Source of the DNA: Spongilla lacustris
Lineage: Eukaryota; Porifera; Demospongiae; Spongillida; Spongillidae
Direction of reading: 5' to 3'
DNA length: 64,000 bases
NCBI GenBank assembly: GCA_949361645.1
Contig: OX442433.1
Span: forward strand, 4,831,720 to 4,895,719
The stretch's first letter is position 1, and each line of letters begins with the position of its first letter. A program made the translations under genes and the position numbers. This document shows positions 1-11,456 of the stretch, in pieces. The notes under the pieces are model-generated. The model had not been told where the DNA came from and made no database searches. It saw only the letters and a program-made list of their open reading frames with translations.

Positions 1-1026
1 ACAATTTCATGGGACCATTGTGATGCCATTTGGACATTTTCAACCAAAGCGATTGAGTCCTTTCATTCTATAATCTTTGATGAGTAATATTAGTGATGAT
101 GGCCCATGCATTGGAGTCCAGATTGTTTGAATACTGGCCTGAATGCCACTTCTCTTCTTTATCACATCAGTTCAGTTTTTTATTTATTCTCTGGTCAAGT
201 TCATTGTGACAAATGGGGGTGCGGTGTGGTGGTGGGTGAGGGTTATACATGTACATGTGTTAAGTGGCTGTTGGTGAGGCCTTTATTATTTTTTAAGTGG
301 ATCTTGCATGGCAGATGAGAATTATAGGGTTATAATTTATATTTAGTTTGCTGCCCATCACTACACTTTACTTAACTGCTTGATCTTGTTAAACTATTAG
401 CTGCAATAACTTTTAATGGCATGGAACAGAACAAATTGCACAATGCACTTGCACCTTGCCCCCTTGATTGAACTATAGAACAACCATGCCTTTATGAATT
501 TACCAAGTACTCATGTAAGGAGCAAGGCTGTTAGTGCAAACATGTATTTAAGATAGGCCAACTACCACTTTAGATTGAGCTGCAGAGACTAACAAGCCAA
601 ATTCATATGGGCAAGCTGTCATTTCTGATGTACTTTTTATTTCAGAAAAAAAAATTCTGATTTGAAAGATTATGAAATATTATTATATTCAAATTGTGTC
701 TGTGTCAGGAGGTATAAAGGCATAATGAAAACCCCCATTAAATCCTGATTTGGAATTAGTACATAATACATCAAGAACAGGGATGAGATTTTCAATGCTG
801 GATCACAACAAGAAACTTTCTGAGGTAATATCATGCATTAAACATATGACCAAACCAGATAAGAAGCAATTCTAGCCACCTTAGATCAGAAGAAAAAGGG
901 AACATTACACCATGGTAATATCTCTGTGTGGCTAACAGTATTGGTACTGCTTTCACATCATTTTGATTTGTCTGCAGATATACTCTCTATGCGATATCAG
1001 AGACCTTTACTTAACATGCCTGCAAC
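1..1026. other. AT-rich sequence with no recognised gene
   Basis: I see no exon, transposon end or repeat array here. The only marked feature is short ACATGTACATG-type simple sequence near 247-256, which recurs throughout the window. Confidence 0.5.
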
Positions 1027-1245
1027 CTATGATGGATGTGGTGTGGTATTTAATCTTGAGCACGCTTTGGACTAAAAATGGAAGGCCGCCACAATGAAGT
1101 AAGAGATGCACTAGAAGATCTGGCTTCAATAGTGTTCAATAATTTGCCTGTAGTGCAGGAGGCTAACACCAGGGATGGCACTCATGCCTTGATTGCAGAC
1201 ATCTGTATCAGAGGGCTATGGCAACCTCAATCAGTAGCATTGTCT
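1027..1245 (+). pseudogene. C-terminal scrap of a non-LTR retrotransposon polyprotein
   Basis: Two reading frames together give a cysteine-containing segment (YDGCGVVFNLEHALD, then a stop) and GRHNEVRDALEDLAS followed by a segment ending RGLWQPQSVAL. From memory of sponge and cnidarian genomes, this looks like the C-terminal zinc-binding and nuclease-like region after the reverse transcriptase of endonuclease-bearing non-LTR elements (H-N-E-x-R-D-A-L, then a V-x-E-A block and a W-x-P-Q block). A stop and a frame change lie between the two parts near 1075. The fragment is cut off where the minisatellite begins, about position 1240. It is dead and incomplete. Confidence 0.55.
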
Positions 1246-3682
1246 CCACAGCACCCGTATACTCCTCCCCTTACCAACTACTACCCCTACTCCTCTCCTT
1301 ACCTACTACTACCCTACTTCTCCCCTTACCTATTACTACCCCTACTCCTCCCCTTACCTACTACTACCCCTACCCCTCCCTTACGTTCTACCGATACTCC
1401 TCCCCTTACCTACTGCCGCTACTCCTCCCCTTACCCAATATTAACCCTATTCCTCCCTTACCTTCTACCGGTACTCCTCTCCTTACCGACTACTACTCCC
1501 CTTACGGAATTCCTCCCCTGCTCCTCCCCTTACCTATTACTGCCCCTAATCCTAATCTTACCTATTACTACCCCCACTCCTCCCCTTACGTACAACTACC
1601 CCTACTCCTCCTTTTACGTGCAACTACCCATACTCCTCCCCATACCAACACTACCCCCACTCCTCCCCTTACCTATCACTACCCTACTCCTCACATTACT
1701 ATTACCCCTATCCATCCCCTTACGTACAACTAACCCTAATTCTACCGTTAACAACAATAACCCTACTCCTCCCCTTACCAACTACTGCCCCTACTCCTCC
1801 CCTTACCTACTAATACCCCTACTCCTCCCTTACCTTCTACCGATACTCCTCTCCTTACCAACTTCAACTACTACCCCTACTCCTACCTACCCCTACTCAT
1901 TATTTTACCTACTGCCCTTATTCCTATCATTACCTACTACTTCCCCTAATCCTCCCCTTAAGGAATACCTCCCCTGCCCCTCCCCTTACATACTACTACC
2001 CCTAATCCTAACCTTACCTACTTAACTACCCCTACTCCTCCCCTTATGTACAACTACCCCTACTTCTAACCCTTACCAACTACTACCCCTAGTCCTCCCC
2101 TTACCAACTACTACCCCTACTCCTCCCTTTACCTATTACTACCCCTACTCCCTTTACCTATTACAACCCCTTCTCCTCACATTGCCTATTATTCCTAATC
2201 CACCCCTTACCTACCACTACCCCTCCCTTACCTTCTACCAATACTCCTCCCCTTATCTACTGCCCCTGCCCCTACTCCTCCCCTTATCTACTGCCCCTAC
2301 TCCTCCCCTTATCTACTGCCCCTACTCCTCCCCTTATCTACTGCCCCTACTCCTTCCCTTATCTACTGCCCCTACTCCTCCCCTTATCTACTGCCCCTAC
2401 TCCTCCCCTTATCTACTGCCCCTACTCCTCCCCTTATCTACTGCCCCTACTCCTCCCCTTATCTACTGCCCCTACTCCTCCCCTTATCTACTGCCCCTAC
2501 TCCTCCCCTTATTTACTGCCCCTACTCCTCCCCTAATCTACTGCCTCTCCTCCCCTTATATACTGCCCCTACTCCTCCCTTCCCTTCACCTACTCCTCCC
2601 CTCCCCTGCTGGTACTTTACTCCCCCAGGGGATTGTACTCCCATGGAGAAGGGAGGAAATTTAATGGGGTCAATTGCCCCATCCATATGTAATGATGCTT
2701 TTTAATCATTTTGATATCTAATTATTATAGTTGCCTTATATACTTGGAATGAAGCAAAGAAGTTATGGGTTAACAGTTGAAGGGATTCCTGTAATTACTT
2801 GCATATTGCCAGCCATCACTGTATAGCTAGGCCTACTCCCATTACCTACTCCTCCCGTTCCCTACTCCTCCACTTACTTACTAGTATCTCTACTCCTCCC
2901 CTTACCTACTACTACCCCTACTCCCCTTACGTACAACTACCCCTACTCCTCCCCTTACCTATTACTACCCCTACTCCTCACATTACCTATTACTACCCCT
3001 ACTCCTCCCCTTACCTACTACTACCCCTACTCCTCCCCTTACCTACTACCCCTACTCCTCCCTTACCTTCTACCGATACTCCTCCCCTTACATACTACCC
3101 CTACTCCTACCTACTACTCCTACCTACTACTCCCTACCCCTCCCTTTACCTACGGCCCCTACTCCTACCCTTACCTACTACTACCCCTACTCCTCCCCTT
3201 AAGGAATACCACCCCTGCTGCTCCCCTTACCTATTACTACCCCTACTCCTCCCCTTACCTGTTACTACCCCTACTCCTCCCCTTTACTATTACTACCCCT
3301 ACTCCTACCCTTACCTATTACTACCCCTACTCCTCCCCTTACCTATTACTACCCCTACTCCTCCCCTTACCTATTACTACCCCTACTCCTCCCCTTACCT
3401 ATTACTACCCCTCACTCCTCCCCTTACCTATTACTACCCCTACTCCTCCACTACCCCTACTCCTCCCCTTACCTATTACTACCCCTACTCCTCCCTTTAC
3501 CTATTACTACCCCTACTCCTCACATTACCTATTACTACCCCTACTCCTCCCCTTACCTATTAATACCCCTACTCCTCCCCTTACCTGCTACTACCCCTAT
3601 CCCCCATTACCGACTAGTACGCATATCCCCCTATTATCTACTACTACCCATTCTCCTCCCCTTACCTACTACCACCCGTATA
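1240..3682. repeat. Pyrimidine-rich minisatellite, 28-bp and 24-bp units
   Basis: The plus strand is almost only C and T with some A. The main unit is 28 bp (CCTACTCCTCCCCTTACC plus TATTACTACC), diverged and partly shortened. A homogenised 24-bp variant (CCTACTCCTCCCCTTATC plus TACTGC) is repeated about ten times around 2260-2540. A non-repeat island, about 2640-2820, splits the array. No unit contains a stop codon in any plus-strand frame, so long overlapping proline/leucine/tyrosine ORFs appear (1078-2025, 1218-1733, 2182-2664, 2799-3563). I regard these as repeat artefacts, not genes. Confidence 0.9.
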
Positions 3683-3685
3683 GGG

Positions 3686-3977
3686 AGCAAAGAGGGGGTG
3701 GTATTAGGGAGGGAAGAGGGGTGGTGTTAGGGAGGGAAGAGGGGGTGGTGTTAGGGAGGGAAGAGGGGGTGGTGTTAGGGAGGGAAGAGGGGGAGGGAAG
3801 AGGGGGTGGTGTTAGGGAGAGAAGAGGGGGTATTAGGGAGGGAAGAGGTGGTGGTGTTAGGGAGGGAAGAGGGGGTGGTGTTAGGGAGGGAAGAGGGGGT
3901 GGTGTTAGGGAGAAAAGAGGAGGTGGTGTTAGGGAGGGAAGAGGGGGTGGTGTTAGGGAGGGAAGAGGGGGTGGTGT
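3686..3977. repeat. G-rich minisatellite, 24-bp unit containing TTAGGG
   Basis: About twelve copies of GTTAGGGAGGGAAGAGGGGG plus TGGT lie in tandem. Runs of three to five G in every unit make G-quadruplex formation plausible. The array directly follows the C-rich minisatellite, so the purine-rich strand switches at about 3682. The glycine/arginine/glutamate ORFs through this stretch (3721-4041, 3806-4018) are repeat artefacts. Confidence 0.9.
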
Positions 3978-3979
3978 TT

Positions 3980-5079
3980 TGGGAATACCTGCATGCTTGG
4001 ATAAATGTGCCCCATTAACTATTCTGACGCAGGCAAAATAGTGATGCCTAAATCCACCCCTGAAGGACTAACTCACACATCCACACCTCCAAATAAGCTG
4101 CATCAGACGTGAAGAGATTGAGTTGACGTTTTCAATTTCATGTGGTGCGTATGTGCAGTTGAAAGCATGCACAGTGAAAGGTCATGCAATTGCTTTGTCC
4201 ATACATGTACAGATGAAGGGGACAGTCCTTTATTGATTAATAGGTTTTATCAGTGTACATAATCTGCCACATGAAAGGTAACTAAGTTTTGACAGACCTG
4301 GTGAATACAATTTCTAGTAACTAAGTCAGTGGACTTAAGTCACAATACCACCGGCAATCTATCATTAACAGTGTTGCTGCAGTGTATGACTCCATCAACA
4401 CTTCTAAGATTTCATTTGAACACTTACTGTGTGCAGGTCAGGTGTGTGGAGTTAGGGACCAGACTTGGTGATGGTTGTGTACAATGTAGGTACCTAGTGT
4501 GGAGTTAGTGATGGTGCATCACACTTTTCAAGGATCAGATTTGTTGAAGCTTCCTCCAGAATGTAATAAATGGAGTGCTTATATTTGGTCCTTGATTGGA
4601 GTTCAGCTGACATGGCTGGTGGTGACTCGAAAATGTTGGTGTTTTGCGACTCAGAACAGACTGTTGCAGTTGTTGTGTGTATTGGCGCAGGATTAACTGT
4701 CTGTTTTTGCCGCAGAGTGTGGATTTTTGCCTGCTCCCTGCTCAAGCCTGTGTATGCCTATGGTGTCATGATTTCAGACATTGATAGTAGGCTCTGGAAG
4801 TAGTTGCTGTGTTGTATTGTAGTCATGGTGTGCATCATGTGACACTGGCACCAATTGAGTAGTAGCAGTAACAATGTAATATTAATTAATGACGCGATAA
4901 TAGTACATATACATTGCACATCACAAAAGAGTGACTGAACTTTCCCGGGATGACAACTACATTGATTAAAGAACTAGCACCGCAATGATACTCACAGATC
5001 GGTGAACGTGATGGGCTAAACAAGCGTATCAGTGGCAACAGATTTTTAGCCCAAATGTCTTTACCTGGTTTGACAGTGG
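3980..5079. other. Non-coding stretch, no gene recognised
   Basis: Short ORFs exist on both strands around 4494-4803 but have no recognisable motif, no splice context and overlap each other in antisense. I see no transposon ends. Confidence 0.4.
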
Positions 5080-6424
5080 CCTATAATTTTTTTGTACTGT
5101 TATTTTGTTCACTTAAATATATTTCAATAACAATGAGCTCAAATGGAAATCTGACAACGCAGGTATAGTGTACAACTATTTCTCAATATATACTGAAAGT
5201 TAAAAAGCATCACGTGACTATTTACTTTAGTTATTAACACTTGTTGTGACCCAAGTACAAAAAAAATTGTAAGCATAATTCCTCCTCCTGTAGGCAATAG
5301 ATCTTAATCATATTTGCAATATATCTAAAGAACAAGCATTAGCAACCTTTGGCCGCGTCGGTTTTTAAGTCCGGTAAATAGTTACGGTATTATCGAGCTA
5401 GATATGCGTTTTTAGCTCGTAAAAGCTTAGCGATGCAATTTCGTAGTACGCTCTCACTGGACTGCTATATTTCGTTTCCGAGTCGTCACATGTTAGATCT
5501 ATCGCAAAATCGTACTTGGGAGGCAATAGACCCTCCTTTGCCGTTAAAAAAGTGCCATCAGATCTGAGTACTAGAAAACATCCGCCATATCGCGATGAAT
5601 TGCATTTAAACGTCATTTTTGCGTCATTTTGTATCATGAATATATTTATAATGTGACGTATCGGCAGAGATGATACGCATCAAATTGGGCAGGTTACAAG
5701 AAACGTCAAAGAGCAAGAGGCAACTTTAAAGCTGGAAGCGAAGCGGACCCAATTAGCTATTTTGAAGCTGCCATCAAGGATGGAAGCTTTGGGTGATAGA
5801 ACGCTACTCTTGATGGCCCATAAAGCTTCCCGATTTGATGCTACTGATTTACTAGACGTTCGCCGTGAGTGGCTGCAAGAAGCAGCATCGTTAGGTTAAG
5901 AACCGTTTTCACAATCCTCATTGAGTCAATGACAGCACTTGCATCCATTCGTATTATCTCTGCCGATACGTCGCATTATAAATATATTCATGATACAAAA
6001 TGACGCAAAAATGACGTTTCAAATGCTTCATCGCGATATGGCGGATGTTTTCAGGTACTCAGTTCTGATGGCACTTTTTTAACGGCAAAGGAGGGTCTAT
6101 ATCTAACTCGATAATACCGTAACTATTTACCGGACTTAAAAACCGACGCGGCCAAAGGTTGCTAATGCTTGTTCTTTAGATATATTGCAAATATGGTTAA
6201 GATCTATTGCCTACAGGAGGAGGAATTATGCTTACAATTTTTTTTGTACTTGAGTCACAACAAGTGTTAATAACTAAAGTAAATAGTCACGTGATGCTTT
6301 TTAACTTTCAGTATATATTGAGAAATAGTTGTACACTATACCTGCGTTGTCAGATTTCCATTTGAGCTCATTGTTATTGAAATATATTCAAGTGAATAAA
6401 ATAACAGTACAAAAAAATTATAGG
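5080..6424. mobile_element. Foldback element with about 0.5-0.6 kb inverted arms
   Basis: The left arm (5080-5683) is repeated in inverted orientation at 5944-6424, beginning CCTATAATTTTTTTGTACTG on the left and ending as its near-complement on the right. Matches run through the CACGTGACTATTTAC segment, the GCCGCGTCGGTTTTTAAG segment and the CGTATCGGCAGAGAT segment at the inner edge. The right arm lacks about 100 bp present in the left, roughly 5406-5520. The loop is about 260 bp and carries an open coding-like segment. No clear target-site duplication is visible. It could be a foldback transposon or a MITE of a larger DNA transposon. Confidence 0.75.
5657..5899 (+). pseudogene. Open coding-like segment trapped in the foldback loop
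   Basis: Reading from 5657, 80 codons are open to a TAA at 5897-5899. The part in the loop starts HQIGQVTRNVKEQEATLKL and ends DVRREWLQEAASLG before the stop. Its composition (charged, helix-forming, no low complexity) looks like the C-terminal end of a real protein rather than chance. There is no proper start codon in the loop except an internal ATG at about 5781. I cannot name the family. It may be the leftover C-terminus of a transposase or accessory protein from the autonomous parent, or a captured host exon. Confidence 0.35.
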
Positions 6425-6537
6425 AGCAAGTGTGATGGTTTCCACTGTAGACACACTGATATCCAGATATCACAGCCTTCGATACGCACGCATGAATCCA
6501 TTAAGCTACCTGCAGGCTGGGGTAGGCTCTCCTCTTT

Positions 6538-6645
6538 CTTAGTCTCATACCCAGACCCAAATGTACGTAACATGGGCTGTTTCCGCGTAGCGGTAATGTA
6601 ATCCATCCGCTGCTGCGAACTGGTCTGGGGCCGAGACCAATAATC
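6538..6645. repeat. Short imperfect palindrome (GTCTCATACCCAGACCC type)
   Basis: GTCTCATACCCAGACCCAAAT near 6540 faces CTGGTCTGGGGCCGAGAC near 6620 in inverted orientation. A related short palindrome lies at 10537-10632, and the internal GTAATCCATCCG-type sequence recurs at 62740. This fits a small non-autonomous element family. Confidence 0.45.
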
Positions 6646-6690
6646 GGGTATGAAAAAAAAATTAATGTAGAAAATTCTAAATAAAAAAAA

Positions 6691-7264
6691 ATGGTGACTT
6701 GTGACGATGAAGACGACGATGAAAACGATTTTGGGGTAGATGAATATGACGAGATGGTCGATATCTGGGATTACTCCGGCTGTTCTGATGTTGAAGAAGA
6801 AGACGACGGTCTATTACATGACCCTGATTTTGCTGATTCGGGCTTTCGGATGAGCCAAAAGAGCGCGCAATTCAAATTGCAGCACAGCGAGCCTTGCGAC
6901 GAGCAGAAGAAGAACAGGTGCTCTAAAGAGAGCGAAAGAGGCTTTCTTTCGTAAGTGGGAAAAGTATAAAGCCTTAGAATCCATCTTGAATGCAGGCAAT
7001 TTTGACATCGATCTGGAAGGGTTAGATATATGTGGGGGCAAAGATGAAGGGTTGAGCTCGGAAGGGCAGAAAAGCGTTGTCGATTTTGACAAGCCGATTA
7101 CCGCCGTGGAAGAGCGACATCACTCGGATTCTACTGTGGAAGGTGCCGCGAATCATTTCTTCAAAAAATCGCTGGCCTCTGAAACAGTTTGCCCACCTTT
7201 GTCTAAATCCTCCCTCCGCAAGGCTAGGCGATACGGTCCCAAGAGCACAGAAGAGGCTGGCTGA
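6691..7264 (+). pseudogene. Broken ORF for an acidic, coiled-coil-like protein
   Basis: The first frame (from 6691) is very acidic (MVTCDDEDDDENDFGVDEYD). Around 6850 the coding character moves to a second frame (DEPKERAIQIAAQRALRRAE) and then to a third (RAKEAFFRKWEKYKALESIL), ending at 7264 in SKSSLRKARRYGPK and a few more residues. An acidic head, a basic helical middle and a basic tail suggest one protein of about 190 residues now split by two frameshifts. I do not recognise the family. It sits between a foldback element and a MITE, so it may be part of an autonomous transposon rather than a host gene. Confidence 0.4.
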
Positions 7265-7396
7265 GACTGAGAAGTGGGGAAACGATAGCTAGTGTAGGGG
7301 TAGTGTGTAATGTAATTTATAACTATATGAATAGGACTCTAGCTCTGTGCTTGTATTGTATTGTAATCTGCTACCTATAATTATTTATATATGAAA

Positions 7397-7640
7397 CAAG
7401 TAAATAAAAAACATTCTCTATGAGAAAGTTGGTGGCATATATGATTTGAAGGCAATGGTGGTGTAAAAAGGAAGGAAACAAGGGAGGAAACAAGGGTCTA
7501 ATAATAAGGGAAAATGGAATAGTCCTATATTTAGCACATTTCTACATGTGTAGGATATAGTATGTTGTTCGTGTGCTAAATAAATATAGGACTATTCCAT
7601 TTTCCCTTATTATTAGAAGAGAATGTTTTTTATTTACTTG
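7397..7640. mobile_element. Palindromic MITE, family shared with 14729-14947
   Basis: The ends are a perfect 22-bp inverted pair: CAAGTAAATAAAAAACATTC plus TC at 7397-7418 and its complement at 7619-7640. Inside is a second inverted pair (AATAAGGGAAAATGGAATAG and its complement). The left half also carries ATTTGAAGGCAATGGTGGTG followed by TAAAAAGGAAGG, which matches the element at 14729. The right-hand copy of that segment is missing here, so this copy is rearranged. Confidence 0.7.
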
Positions 7641-7659
7641 TTAATACATATGTAATTGG

Positions 7660-8598
7660 TTTTAAGCTACCCGTACAACGTAGTTTATAACGCCTACCAC
7701 AAGTGGCCTTGGCTGCACTATAGCTGTTTTATTTTGCAGAGGCAAGGTCTCAAAACAAACTTAACTGTTAACTGCTTACAGTTTTTGGATACTGAGTTTT
7801 TTTATCTACGCAAAAAGTGTTGGCTTCTGATCGTGAGGCTCCGCCCCAGACCCCGATGGGGGAGCTTCCAGCGCTCCCCCATATACCCTGGCTGGGCGGG
7901 AGGGGGGCACCTCCGGCTCCCGAACCCTCCCCGGATACCACCGTTATTGGCCGCTTTACTTTATATTCCCTTCCTACGCCCGGCACTGCATATTGATGAC
8001 AACATGTATATAATAGAGCACTGATACGGGATCAATTACGGGACTGGCCGATAAACCATACTGCGCCTGATCAGATGAGATTTTAGGTAAGAACTCCTGC
8101 CTACAGCCATATAGAAGCTGCCGATTAAAAGTGGACTCGCAATATACCCACGTAAGGAGGTGGGAGTTGATTTAAAGATCCGCCTTCGAATTGGATCACG
8201 TGATGTGACAGCTATTTAATCGCCTCAGTACGTATCACGTGACTTGTCACAACTGTAATCATGACTCATGAGATTAAGTCTTAGGACGAGGTCATGTGCG
8301 CATGCGTATGCGATAGGTACTGGATCGTAGTTTTAGTGAAAATATTGCTTCACAACCGATATCCGAACAGAGACAAATCAGTGAATTGATTAATTAGCAT
8401 TATTTATAACGTTTTAATCAAATAAAAATTTGAGGGAACCGTTCGAAATATCAGATTTTTTTGCTTCATTCTATCATTGCGTTCATTCGTGGACACCCTG
8501 TATATCACGAAATTTAACAAAATTAAGCGGTGTATGTGCGCAATGTAGAAGCATATACCTATTTGCCAGAGGGACCCCCGTATTCATTCAAAGGGAAG

Positions 8599-8629
<31 letters not shown>

Positions 8630-9770
8630 ACAAAAAAAAAATCTCACACAGAAAAACATTATAAACCCCAGCCTGGGTTTTGATTCAAAAAGCCATCCTC
8701 ATCTAGTGGGTAAAAGGTAAAACATCCTGGGATTGAGCATCCAGTGTGGGAATAGTGTAAAAACCATATGGTTCTGTCCTGGTACGCTCCATTCTATGGC
8801 CAGGATGGCTTTTTGTTTAATACCAACCTTAAAAAAAAAAACAAGCTTGCTGGACGTTAATAAATTTTTGTCTACTGTCTGCAACTAATATTCGCCTCGT
8901 ACATATACTTAGAACATGCATGCATATGCACCTTTTACTTGATAGTACATGTAGCTACCTTACGGCAGTTACATTTACGTCTGCTAAAAATATTATTACC
9001 AAGGCGTCTTTTTTTTAACCTCAGATACCTTTGACAACTGCACCTTGGGGATCAATGTTGTGCCCATGCTTGTTAAAGTGGAAACGTTTCACACACATAA
9101 TACAATATTCTATAGATATGTATTATTCCTGAATTTATAACAAAAAAGTCATTTAGTAATCGTAGAGCAAGCTCATTGCCTCAGCACAGCTAGAGCGCAC
9201 CAGTGGAGATGGGTCTTTGAGGAGCAGTATGAGAGCTATAGAGAGGGGTTTAAAGCATCATACCCCATAGTATATACACTGTACAACTGACCTTCACAAA
9301 TATGCTCCTTTGATATCACAGGTGCACCTTCCGTAGGCATATTACCAAGTAGATAGCCTGTACAAAAATTACTCTTTGAACTTGCATGCATATACATGTA
9401 CAATTATTCTGTTCATCACTCCATGCAAGATGCTACATGTATATGTTGTGCTTGCAACCTTATACAATGTAAGTACATGTTTGGTTACTACAATGTGTTA
9501 ATCGGCTATAGAGGTAATCAACGAGGGTGCCCTCTAATGCATTACATGTAAATTTGTAACACAAATCTGTACATGTGTTATACACATAATCGAATAGTGC
9601 CTATGATGAATGAATTGCTCCTCCCACCACGTGTGCTTACACCTACACATGCGTCCAATTCTAAGATAATAGCATCAATGTACAGTACTGTAAATGCAGG
9701 TATGCTTTAATACTGCCCATAACACGCACCATAATGCGAACGAAAAGCTTCCTAACGGAATCAGTTTAAT
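7660..9770. other. Non-coding stretch with a 31-base poly(C) run
   Basis: No gene recognised. It contains a G+C-rich patch at 7835-7980 with the GGCTCCGCCCCAGACCCC motif that recurs at 39545, probably from a transposon end. Two CACGTGA-containing stretches lie near 8200-8240, and C runs from 8599 to 8629. Confidence 0.45.
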
Positions 9771-10489
9771 AGTTAATGTTTAATCTCCACAATCCTTATT
9801 TAAGGATGGTCATCCTTATATAAAAGGATGACGACCACTTTCTAAAAGAATGATGTACACTTGGTGCTTTGTTTCATATTAGTGATTCTCTAGATTCAAG
9901 ATCATGCAGATCAGCGATACTGCCGCGATTGAAACAGGTTTGGCTTGCTCAAACAGTGATTACAGTGTAAATACGGCAAAACTGCCATTTGCCGCTGGCA
10001 ATATAGTAGTGAGCAAAGTAACTCAAAGCGATGTATGGCATAGAAGAACAGGTTTCTGGTAGCTCTAGAAGCAGAATGTACATGTACACTGTCAGATGGA
10101 TCAGTGGAACAATATCCACGGTGTCAACAATCTAGCTGATGTACCGGCCCCGCCAGTACTTCCAATTTCCAAAGATCGAAGCGATTGCATATACACTCAA
10201 AAGCATCAAGCTAAGCAACCCTGCTTAGATACAGAGGGAGCCACAGAAAGCAACGAATGTAGTTCCTCAGTACGGATGGATGACATACATGTACATGTAG
10301 GTCTAGGTGACAAAAGTGGCAGCACTGCATGATTCGTGACAGCGACAGCAACAGTAAGCCTAGGTAATGGCGTGGTCTCCTAGAGTCTGATTAATTGGGG
10401 CTAAGCTCCACTAAGCCCGAACACATATCGCATGCCAATTGGCAACACTTCCTAGATCTCCCGTACCCCAGCCCCCCCCCCCTCCCCCT

Positions 10490-10490
<1 letters not shown>

Positions 10491-10520
<30 letters not shown>
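10491..10520. repeat. 30-base poly(C) tract
   Basis: An uninterrupted C run follows shorter C-rich runs from 10471. It produces a spurious polyproline ORF. Confidence 0.95.
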
Positions 10521-10524
<4 letters not shown>

Positions 10525-10536
10525 CACCATTGTACA

Positions 10537-10635
10537 GTTTCATACCAGACCCAAACGTGCGTAAGCATTATCGCTTACATTATAATATACAGCTGTAAGC
10601 ATGTACATTTGAGTCTGGGTGCGAGACTACATTGT
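10537..10635. repeat. Short palindromic element
   Basis: CATACCAGACCCAAACGTGC faces GTACATTTGAGTCTGGGTGC followed by GAGACTACA in inverted orientation. It is related to the palindrome at 6538-6645 and is inserted inside the TTAA-flanked element. Confidence 0.45.
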
Positions 10636-11456
10636 ACATGGTACTGTACTCAATGATAGGACTAGAAAGTACACCGTTTGATGGAGCGGCGGCAGAACAA
10701 CTACATGTACATGCAGTGCATGTGGTTTCAGTGAGGCTAGGGTACGTCCATGCTGACGTTTGAGTAAAAAGGAGCATCTACATCAGTACACGTCATTATA
10801 CAAATGCTTGATATTTATTTTGAAGTGTTATAGTGTAACCTCAAGTTATTTCTTCCACGAATCAGGTTGTGAGTATAGCTGGATCAACTGGCTATCAGAG
10901 AAAATCAACCATTATGGTTTTTATGGTCAATAATCTCTACTGTTGCGATCCTTATTTAAGGATGGTGTCAATCCTTAAATAAGGATGTGCCACTTCCTCC
11001 CTGATGTATATTGATCATATTGACACCATTTAAAATTTGTTATGGAGGCTAATCAGTATACAATTGATTAACAGCATTTATTTTATCTTTTACTTGGTTA
11101 GCAAAAATATGCAATGTGTAAAAGATGATCCTTATTTATGGATAATGACATCCTTAAATAAGGATTTTTCCCTGGAGATTAAACATTAAGGTGATACACA
11201 GATTTCTGTGAGATCAAATTCACTTATTGTTGTTATACACGAAATTCCTTACCAACAAACAATACTGCATTGCTTCTGATCTCAGGCACTGCACTTTTGA
11301 AAAATCCAACAGCTGTCATCAGATAGAAGTTCACTCTGTCAATGAAATCTACCACCTGATAACCATTGAAAACATAACATGAGCTGTTACTTGACTTTCA
11401 TTATTAATGACTAACAATTAGCTTGCAAAGGTCATTGAGGAAGTCAGGATACAGCA

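Larger units (their letters stand above)
9773..11189. mobile_element. DNA transposon flanked by TTAA with 17-bp inverted ends
   Basis: TTAATGTTTAATCTCCA at 9773-9789 is perfectly inverted at 11173-11189. Both copies end in TTAA, which fits a TTAA target duplication as in piggyBac-type elements (13-bp inverted repeat TGTTTAATCTCCA). Just inside each end, and twice more inside, lies the near-palindrome ATCCTTATTTAAGGAT or its complement (9792, 10948, 10971, 11128, 11150). The interior, 1.4 kb, contains no recognisable transposase, so it is non-autonomous. A 78-codon ORF at 10096-10332 and a 52-codon ORF at 9904-10062 are open but unrecognised. Confidence 0.7.

Noticed and set aside
1078..3563. 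Long proline/leucine/tyrosine ORFs (315, 254, 171 and 160 residues)
   Set aside because: They lie in a minisatellite whose units have no stop in any plus-strand frame, overlap each other in different frames, and show no start or splice context.
3721..4041. Glycine/arginine/glutamate-rich ORFs resembling RGG proteins
   Set aside because: They arise from a 24-bp G-rich tandem repeat read in two frames at once.
8430..8720. Polyproline-containing ORF
   Set aside because: It is produced by a 31-base poly(C) tract, with no motif elsewhere in the frame.
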